Source: an uncultured Collinsella sp. (GTDB lineage: Bacteria; Actinomycetota; Coriobacteriia; Coriobacteriales; Coriobacteriaceae). Taken from it: a DNA stretch of 9,896 bases. The stretch is from NCBI GenBank assembly GCA_900543945.1, contig UQTN01000079.1, positions 1-9,896 of the forward strand, given 5' to 3'. Below, piece after piece: positions 5,563 through 9,896 of this stretch. The first letter of the stretch is position 1. The number at the start of each line of letters is the position of its first letter. The notes below the pieces were generated by a model. It was not told the origin of the DNA. It did not search any database and saw only the letters and a program-made list of their open reading frames with translations. Position numbers and translations under genes: made by a program.

Positions 5563-6048
5563 ATGCAATGCGATAGCACATCCCCGCTGTCCCGCGAGAC
5601 CGATGCGCCCGAAACTATCGTCAAGCTGGAGTGCGACATCGATGACGCGTCGCCCGAGGTGCTTGCCTACGCTGCCGATTGCCTGCGCAAGGCCGGCGCC
5701 CGCGAGGCGCATTGGTTGCCGCTTTACTGCAAAAAGGGCCGCCCCGGATGGCAGTTGCAGGTGATCTGCTCGCACGAGGATATCGAGCGTCTACAGACGA
5801 TTATCTTTTTGGAGACCACGACCAACGCCGTTCGTCGCCAGGTGATGGAACGCGTTTGCCTGCCGCGCCGATTCGAGCAGGTGACAACGCCTTGGGGCGA
5901 GGTATCCGTTAAGGTGGCGATTCTGCCCGACGGCAGCGAGCGCGCGGCTCCCGAGTACGAGGATTGCGCCCGTCTTGCCCGCGAACATGACGTGCCGCTC
6001 CAACGCGTGATGCAAGCGGCTCAGAGCGCGGCGCTGCGATTCGAGTAA
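5563..6048 (+). CDS. larC: LarC C-terminal domain protein (nickel-pincer cofactor nickel insertion), free-standing
   Basis: The 161-residue product matches the C-terminal (LarC2, DUF111) half of LarC, the CTP-dependent cyclometallase that inserts nickel into the pyridinium bis-thiocarboxylate nucleotide to form the cofactor of lactate racemase-type enzymes. Family motifs in order are ECDIDDASPE (23-32), CKKGRPGWQLQVI (56-68), FLETTTNAVRR (82-92) and PEYEDC (130-135), near the C-terminus as expected. The His-rich nickel-binding N-terminal half (LarC1) is not in the window, and upstream there is a hairpin and the start of a divergent gene. The ATG at 5563 has AAAGGA ten bases upstream. A GTG at 5524 would add 13 residues but lacks a Shine-Dalgarno. 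The gene may be a partner for a LarC1 elsewhere or have another job. Confidence 0.85.
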   Translation: MQCDSTSPLSRETDAPETIVKLECDIDDASPEVLAYAADCLRKAGAREAHWLPLYCKKGRPGWQLQVICSHEDIERLQTIIFLETTTNAVRRQVMERVCLPRRFEQVTTPWGEVSVKVAILPDGSERAAPEYEDCARLAREHDVPLQRVMQAAQSAALRFE

Positions 6049-6121
6049 CACGGTAGATGGGCTCCACATCCGCCGGACCCCGTATCCAGCCCCCATTAAC
6101 CCCACTCCGAAAGGACTTCCC

Positions 6122-6670
6122 ATGAAATACCTCATCGCCTCCGACATCCATGGCTCGGCATACTGGACCGAGCGCCTGGTCGCCGCCATCGAGTCCGAGC
6201 AGCCCGACCGCATTGTGCTGCTGGGCGACCTGCTCTACCACGGCCCGCGTAACGACCTGCCGCGCGACTACGCCCCCAAACGCGTGATTCCGCTGCTCAA
6301 CGCCCTGGCCGACCGCATCATCGCGGTGCGCGGCAACTGCGACGCCGAGGTCGACCAGATGGTCCTCGACTTCCCCGTCATGGCTGACTACGCCACACTA
6401 TTCGACGAGACCGGACGTGAACTGTTCCTGACGCACGGCCACGTCTTTGGCGCCGGCATGCATAACAGCGTTGACCACGCGCCCGCGCTGCCCGAGGGCT
6501 CCGCGCTCGTCTACGGCCATACGCACATCAAGGTTAACGAGGAAAGCGCCGCGCACCCGGGTCTGTGGCTCTTCAATCCCGGCAGCGTGAGCATCCCCAA
6601 GGACGGCACACATAGCTACGGCGTCTACGAGGGCGGCGCGTTCCGCCATGTGATCATGGGGGAGGACTAA
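6122..6670 (+). CDS. yfcE: YfcE/MJ0936-type metallophosphodiesterase
   Basis: A 182-residue calcineurin-like phosphoesterase, closest in length and layout to E. coli YfcE, a manganese-dependent phosphodiesterase of unknown physiological substrate. The metal-binding motifs are complete: SDIHG (Asp8, His10), LLGDLLYHGPRN (Asp36), RGNCD (Asn72), THGH (His105) and YGHTH (His133, His135), followed by the LFNPGSVSIPKDG segment typical of this subfamily. GAAAGGA stands 7 bases before the ATG. Its stop is 2 bases before mazG, so the two are co-transcribed. The 73-base gap from the larC-like gene is free of clear terminators, and a three-gene operon is likely. Confidence 0.92.
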   Translation: MKYLIASDIHGSAYWTERLVAAIESEQPDRIVLLGDLLYHGPRNDLPRDYAPKRVIPLLNALADRIIAVRGNCDAEVDQMVLDFPVMADYATLFDETGRELFLTHGHVFGAGMHNSVDHAPALPEGSALVYGHTHIKVNEESAAHPGLWLFNPGSVSIPKDGTHSYGVYEGGAFRHVIMGED

Positions 6671-6672
6671 CC

Positions 6673-7533
6673 ATGGCCGAGCATATGGCTCAGCAAAATG
6701 CCGAGGGTTCGCGCGACCTGTCCACGCTGGTAGACGCGTCGGCCGAGCTGCAGCATCTGGTGCAGACCATCTGGCGCCTGCGTCAGCCCGACGGCTGCCC
6801 GTGGGACCGCGAGCAGACGCACCGCAGCATTGGCAAGAACATGATCGAGGAAGCCTACGAGGCGCTCGACTGCATCGAGGCCGACGACGCGGCACACCTG
6901 CGCGAGGAGTTGGGCGACGTGCTCATGCAGGTCGTACTGCATGCGCAGATTGCGGCGGATGCCGGCGAGTTTTCGCTGGCCGATGTGGCGCGCGATATCG
7001 ACGCCAAGCTCATCCGTCGTCACCCGCACGTGTTTGGCGATGCGGATGCCGACAACTCCGACGAGGTGCTCAAGATTTGGGACGAGGTCAAGCTTGCCGA
7101 GAAGGCCGCCAAAGACCAGGCCGTGGCGGCAGGCGGGGCCGCACCCGAGGGTCTGCTCGACGGTGTGCCCACGCACCTGCCGGCGCTGATGCAGGCTCAG
7201 AAGGTGTCGCGCAAGGCGGCTGCCGTGGGCTTTGAGTGGGAGACGGTCCAGGACGTGTGGGACGAGGTCGCTGAGGAGCGTGCCGAGTTTGAGGCCGAGG
7301 CTCCCGGCTCGCCCGAGCGCGAGATGGAGTTTGGCGACCTGCTCTTTGCCCTGGTCAACGTTGCGCGCAAGGAGGGAATCGACGCCGAGAGCGCCCTGCG
7401 TGCCAGCACGGCAAAGTTCCGCCGCCGCTGGGCCGCGATGGAGGCTGCTGCGCGCGAGGCGGGCGATGACCTCGCCGCCTGCTCAACCGCTCAACTCAAT
7501 GACCTGTGGGACCAAGCAAAAGCAAGCGAGTGA
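6673..7533 (+). CDS. mazG: MazG nucleoside triphosphate pyrophosphohydrolase
   Basis: MazG hydrolyses (d)NTPs to monophosphates and pyrophosphate. In E. coli it also lowers ppGpp levels. The protein is 286 residues with two MazG domains. The N-terminal one carries GCPWDREQTHRSI (41-53), EEAYEALD (59-66) and REELGDVLMQVVLHAQIA (77-94). The C-terminal, catalytic-type one carries KAAAVGFEWE, EERAE (201-205) and EFGDLLFALVN (219-229). An N-terminal extension of about 15-20 residues precedes the first domain. GGGGGAGGA before the ATG overlaps the end of yfcE. The gene ends at a hairpin facing a convergent gene. HisE in the same window belongs to the same fold superfamily. Confidence 0.95.
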   Translation: MAEHMAQQNAEGSRDLSTLVDASAELQHLVQTIWRLRQPDGCPWDREQTHRSIGKNMIEEAYEALDCIEADDAAHLREELGDVLMQVVLHAQIAADAGEFSLADVARDIDAKLIRRHPHVFGDADADNSDEVLKIWDEVKLAEKAAKDQAVAAGGAAPEGLLDGVPTHLPALMQAQKVSRKAAAVGFEWETVQDVWDEVAEERAEFEAEAPGSPEREMEFGDLLFALVNVARKEGIDAESALRASTAKFRRRWAAMEAAAREAGDDLAACSTAQLNDLWDQAKASE

Positions 7534-7573
7534 GACCTGCGTCTCTCACGGCATCCATTCACAGAGAGGTCTC
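7532..7573. terminator. Probable bidirectional terminator hairpin between mazG and the AAA ATPase gene
   Basis: GAGACC (7532-7537) pairs with GGTCTC (7568-7573), and TCTCT (7542-7546) pairs with AGAGA (7563-7567). This gives an 11-bp stem with a 4-base bulge and a 16-base loop. The stem starts inside the mazG stop codon and ends on the last base of the opposing gene's stop codon, so it fills the 39-base convergent gap completely. No long T-run follows on either strand, so efficiency is uncertain. Confidence 0.5.
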
Positions 7574-8940
7574 TACAAGCAAAAGGCCATATACAGCGGA
7601 AGATGTGCCAGCTGTGCTTCGGCATCCCACTCGAGTTGTTTAGGATGCAGCACATATGCCGTCCCGATTTTTTTGTTAAAGCGTGCGCGGAACCGATCGA
7701 GGGAGATGGTCCCGTATTTGCGCGGCGACTTAACTTCGATGGGGCTGATGCGCGGCTTTCCAGCGGCGTTGACATAGGGTCGGGTAACGAGGAAGTCGAT
7801 TTCCATGCGCTCCTCCCCCTCCTTCTTTCCGCTTTGGGAATAAAAGAAGAGCCTGTGTCCATTGGCCTTTAGAGATTGGGCGACGTAGTTTTCGGTAAGC
7901 ATTCCTTCGTTCAATCCGATGTCGCCGCGAAGCACGGCCCTGTAAACGTCTTCATCGGTATCGTTGTTGTCAGAGAAGGCAAGCGTTACAAGCAGGCCGG
8001 TGTCTGCCATGTAGCACTTGAGGGCCGTTTGCTCCATGCTGAGTGAAAGGCCCACGCTCGGTTCGCTTGCGGCATAGCAGATATTGGCAATTCGCGCGTC
8101 TGCCAGCCAAAAGAAGGCTTCTTCGTAGGTGCGCATGCGCGCGTTTTTATCAAGTGAGGAAAGCTTGAATCGTTTTTCGTGCCTAGAGAGCTGACCCGGG
8201 ATGCCATCGAGTACGGAGACGACTTTGAATTCGTAACCGGTTGCAAAACGAGAGATATCGTTGCGATAGAGCTGGACGATTCGGCGTTTCGATGCGTCGA
8301 CGGGCGCAAAAGCGCGCTGTTCAACATAGATGGATACCGGCTCAGGCATGCCGCCTACGAGCATGTATTCGCGCATAAGGGAGAGCGCCCTGCGATGTAG
8401 GGCGTCGGGAAGCGGTTTCATTTTGTTAAAACTCATGCGAATGAGATCGGCCAGCCCCTTTTCGTCCATGCCCCAAAGAAACTCCTCAAAGTCGAGGGGC
8501 TCAAGTTCCAGAGACTCTTCCTCGGATGGGATGACGATATCTTTAATGTTCTGCTTGATGCTGAGCAGGGATCCAGTTTCGATGTAGTCGTAACGTCCGT
8601 CTGCAACGAGATACTTGATGAGTCCGCGTGCTTGCGGGTACATCTGGACCTCGTCAAAGACGATAAGCGTCTCGTGTTCATAGAGTTTGACGTTATAGAA
8701 AACCGAGAGATAGAGGAAGAGCGAGTCGAAGTCAGTGCGATAGTCCTCAAAATATTGCTTAACTTCGGCAGGTGCTTGAAAGAAATCAATGACAAGGCAG
8801 GACTTGTATTCGGTTTCTCCAAACATGCGGGCAAGCGTGCTCTTGCCGACGCGACGGGCTCCTTCAATAAGAAGTGCTGTTTTACCAGCGCTGTCATGCT
8901 TCCATTTTAGTAGTTTGTCATAGGCTTTTCGTTTAAGCAT
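7573..8940 (-). CDS. AAA-family ATPase with C-terminal DUF4143 / PD-(D/E)XK-like region
   Basis: A 455-residue ATPase of the AAA_14-DUF4143 type. Walker A is GARRVGKST (27-35), Walker B is LIVFDEVQ (92-99), and ETGSLL (121-126) fits a sensor motif. EPLDFEEFLWG (147-157) and VGGMPEPV (195-202) are typical of the family. The C-terminal part has TENYVAQSL (Glu350), MEIDFLV (Asp382) and IEVKS (Glu402, Lys404), the arrangement of a PD-(D/E)XK nuclease core. Biological role is unknown; many such genes occur in variable regions of genomes. The ATG at 8940 has GAGGT four bases upstream; a longer frame to 8988 would translate the upstream repeats. Base composition is clearly more A+T-rich than the neighbours, which suggests transfer. 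Confidence 0.88.
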   Translation of the reverse strand: MLKRKAYDKLLKWKHDSAGKTALLIEGARRVGKSTLARMFGETEYKSCLVIDFFQAPAEVKQYFEDYRTDFDSLFLYLSVFYNVKLYEHETLIVFDEVQMYPQARGLIKYLVADGRYDYIETGSLLSIKQNIKDIVIPSEEESLELEPLDFEEFLWGMDEKGLADLIRMSFNKMKPLPDALHRRALSLMREYMLVGGMPEPVSIYVEQRAFAPVDASKRRIVQLYRNDISRFATGYEFKVVSVLDGIPGQLSRHEKRFKLSSLDKNARMRTYEEAFFWLADARIANICYAASEPSVGLSLSMEQTALKCYMADTGLLVTLAFSDNNDTDEDVYRAVLRGDIGLNEGMLTENYVAQSLKANGHRLFFYSQSGKKEGEERMEIDFLVTRPYVNAAGKPRISPIEVKSPRKYGTISLDRFRARFNKKIGTAYVLHPKQLEWDAEAQLAHLPLYMAFCL

Positions 8941-8952
8941 GGCTACCTCGTA

Positions 8953-9035
8953 CACGATATCCAGAACTTTTATAACCTGATTATGCACGATATCCAGAAC
9001 TTCAGATCATTAGAATTGCACGATATCCAGAACTT
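8953..9035 (-). repeat. Three direct 17-bp repeats with 33-bp period upstream of the ATPase gene (operator-like iterons)
   Basis: The sequence CACGATATCCAGAACTT occurs identically at 8953-8969, 8986-9002 and 9019-9035. Starts are exactly 33 bases apart and the 16-base spacers are unrelated. Each copy is preceded by TG or TA. A fourth, partial copy (TGCACGAT) begins at 9036, out of phase. Read on the - strand, the array ends 12 bases before the ATPase start codon, covering the expected promoter and leader. A TATAAA (- strand, 8969-8974) abuts the proximal copy. This arrangement fits cooperative binding of a regulator on about the same DNA face, possibly the ATPase itself. Confidence 0.85.
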
Positions 9036-9228
9036 TGCACGATGTAAAAGCACATTATTGGCTCTTTCATTCGCAAGCCAGGTAAAGACGGTATGCCGAT
9101 AGAAGAATTTAATGGGGGGTGTTCCTATAGTTTTGTCAACTGGGAAATGCTCTCCGTGCGACCGAATCGCGGCATGCTGACGCCAAGCCATTAGGCCGGT
9201 GGGCTTCAGTCTGCTCGGTGCGTTTCGG
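9036..9228. other. Non-coding stretch between the iterons and the IS110 gene, probably holding the IS end
   Basis: No gene is supported here. Composition changes from A+T-rich (about 9036-9140) to GC-rich (from about 9150), so the junction of the insertion element with its target probably lies inside. No clear terminal inverted repeat or target duplication was seen, as expected for IS110 elements, which often lack both. A weak stem (AAGCC 9185-9189, GGCTT 9202-9206) lies near the end of the transposase gene. Confidence 0.4.
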
Positions 9229-9896
9229 CTAGGCTGCGTAAGGCACCCTGTCTCGCATGACCGCGTAGATGACCTTCAGTCTCTTTCGCGCCAGCGCCTT
9301 GAGCGCCTTGCCGTGCGACATGCCCCGCTCCCGGCACCTGGTGTAGTAGTCGCCCCATCTCCCCTCTGTCCGGGTAAGGCAGTTACATGAGAATATGAGC
9401 AGGTTCTTCAGCCTCTTGTTGCCTTGGCGCGATGCCGTCACCGAGGAGATCGAGGTTCCCGACTGGCGGTTGCGCGGCGCCAGGCCGCAGTACGACGCGA
9501 GCCTGTCGTGACTGGGGAAGTCTTCGATGTCGATGGAGATCGCAAGCTCGGAAGCGGTTTTGGGCCCGATGCCCGGCACCGTCAGGAGGCATCGGTAGGT
9601 ATCGTCGCCCTCGAGCAGGGCGGAGATCTCCGCCGTGATCGCCTCGATCTCCGCCGAGTTCTCGGATATCCTGCGCGCGAGCAGTTTCACCGCCCGGTCC
9701 TCGGCGGCGACGACCGACGCATCCGGCCTTGTCGAGGAGGTTGTCGAGCGGACGAGGGCCTCGATCTTACCGCGCGCCGCCCCACGCGTGAGCGCCGCCG
9801 CCCTGCGGGGCCCGGCGTCGGCTACCGACCAGGCCCCGCCGAGGGATGCCATGAGCCTCAGCTGGGGCCCGTCGGACAGGTCGACCAGTGCCTCGA
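9120..9896 (-). mobile_element. IS110-family insertion sequence, partial (one end outside the window)
   Basis: The element is identified by its transposase gene. The boundary given near 9120 is only an estimate, based on the change in composition; the other end lies beyond the window. Elements of this family encode a structured non-coding bridge RNA next to the recombinase gene, either upstream (IS110 group) or downstream (IS1111 group). Only the downstream side is visible here. Confidence 0.6.
9229..9896 (-). CDS. IS110-family transposase (DEDD recombinase), C-terminal part, truncated by window edge
   Basis: About 222 residues are open from the window edge to a TAG at 9229-9231; the ATG at 9852 is internal to the frame. 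The C-terminal transposase domain (IS116/IS110/IS902 type) is clear: LLTVPGIGPKTASELAISI, then FPSHDRLASYCGLAPRNRQSG, then RQGNKRLKNLLIFSCNCL, ending in the usual basic helix KALKALARKRLKVIYAVMRD. The serine-containing QSGTS segment is where this family has its catalytic serine. A helical linker precedes the domain. The N-terminal RuvC-like DEDD domain lies outside the window. No frameshift is seen, so the visible part looks intact. It lies upstream of the ATPase gene on the same strand. Confidence 0.9.
   Translation of the reverse strand, partial: EALVDLSDGPQLRLMASLGGAWSVADAGPRRAAALTRGAARGKIEALVRSTTSSTRPDASVVAAEDRAVKLLARRISENSAEIEAITAEISALLEGDDTYRCLLTVPGIGPKTASELAISIDIEDFPSHDRLASYCGLAPRNRQSGTSISSVTASRQGNKRLKNLLIFSCNCLTRTEGRWGDYYTRCRERGMSHGKALKALARKRLKVIYAVMRDRVPYAA

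Noticed and set aside
6056..6105. Stem-loop (ATGGGCT / AGCCCCCAT) between the larC-like gene and yfcE as a terminator
   Set aside because: It pairs only with a two-base bulge, has a long loop and no T-run; a terminator is not supported.
8941..8988. 16-residue extension of the ATPase
   Set aside because: It would translate the repeat array; the ATG at 8940 has a GAGGT site and matches where the family normally begins.
8953..9035. CRISPR array
   Set aside because: Repeats are 17 bp with 16-bp spacers and only three copies, too short for CRISPR; no cas genes are nearby.
9177..9212. Terminator for the IS110 gene
   Set aside because: The AAGCC/GGCTT stem is only 5 bp with a weak extension across an internal loop and no T-run in the direction of transcription.

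Overview
The window looks like a chromosome segment of a GC-rich actinobacterium of the class Coriobacteriia, most like Collinsella. This rests on base composition, the make-up of the his cluster and the repeat types, not on a database match. No rRNA, tRNA or CRISPR array is present.

Bases 1-4336 (+ strand) are a histidine biosynthesis operon: hisC (3' end only), hisB, hisH, hisA, hisF, hisI, an unnamed 75-codon gene, and hisE. Genes are packed tightly, with ATGA overlaps at hisH/hisA and hisI/75-aa gene and 0-15 base gaps elsewhere. Two palindromes interrupt it: a short hairpin between hisB and hisH, and a ~112-base imperfect palindrome between hisF and hisI. A PHP-family phosphatase, probably the histidinol-phosphatase, faces the operon from the - strand (4364-5275). 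The window therefore holds the HisE, HisI, HisA, HisH/HisF, HisB, HisC and probably histidinol-phosphatase steps. hisG and hisD are not seen.

Bases 5276-5562 are a divergent intergenic region with a strong 94-base hairpin. Bases 5563-7533 (+ strand) hold a free-standing LarC C-terminal domain protein (nickel-pincer cofactor), a YfcE-type metallophosphoesterase and a full-length MazG.

Bases 7573-9050 are visibly richer in A+T and look acquired. They hold an AAA ATPase with a C-terminal PD-(D/E)XK-like (DUF4143) region on the - strand. Directly upstream of it are three identical 17-bp repeats with an exact 33-bp period, likely operator sites. The window ends inside an IS110-family transposase gene (- strand, C-terminal part), again GC-rich.

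The observations most worth follow-up are the iterated sites upstream of the ATPase, two REP-like hairpins with identical geometry (10-bp arms, 13-nt loop) and a shared loop motif, the two larger palindromes, the coupled 75-aa gene between hisI and hisE, and the orphan LarC2.
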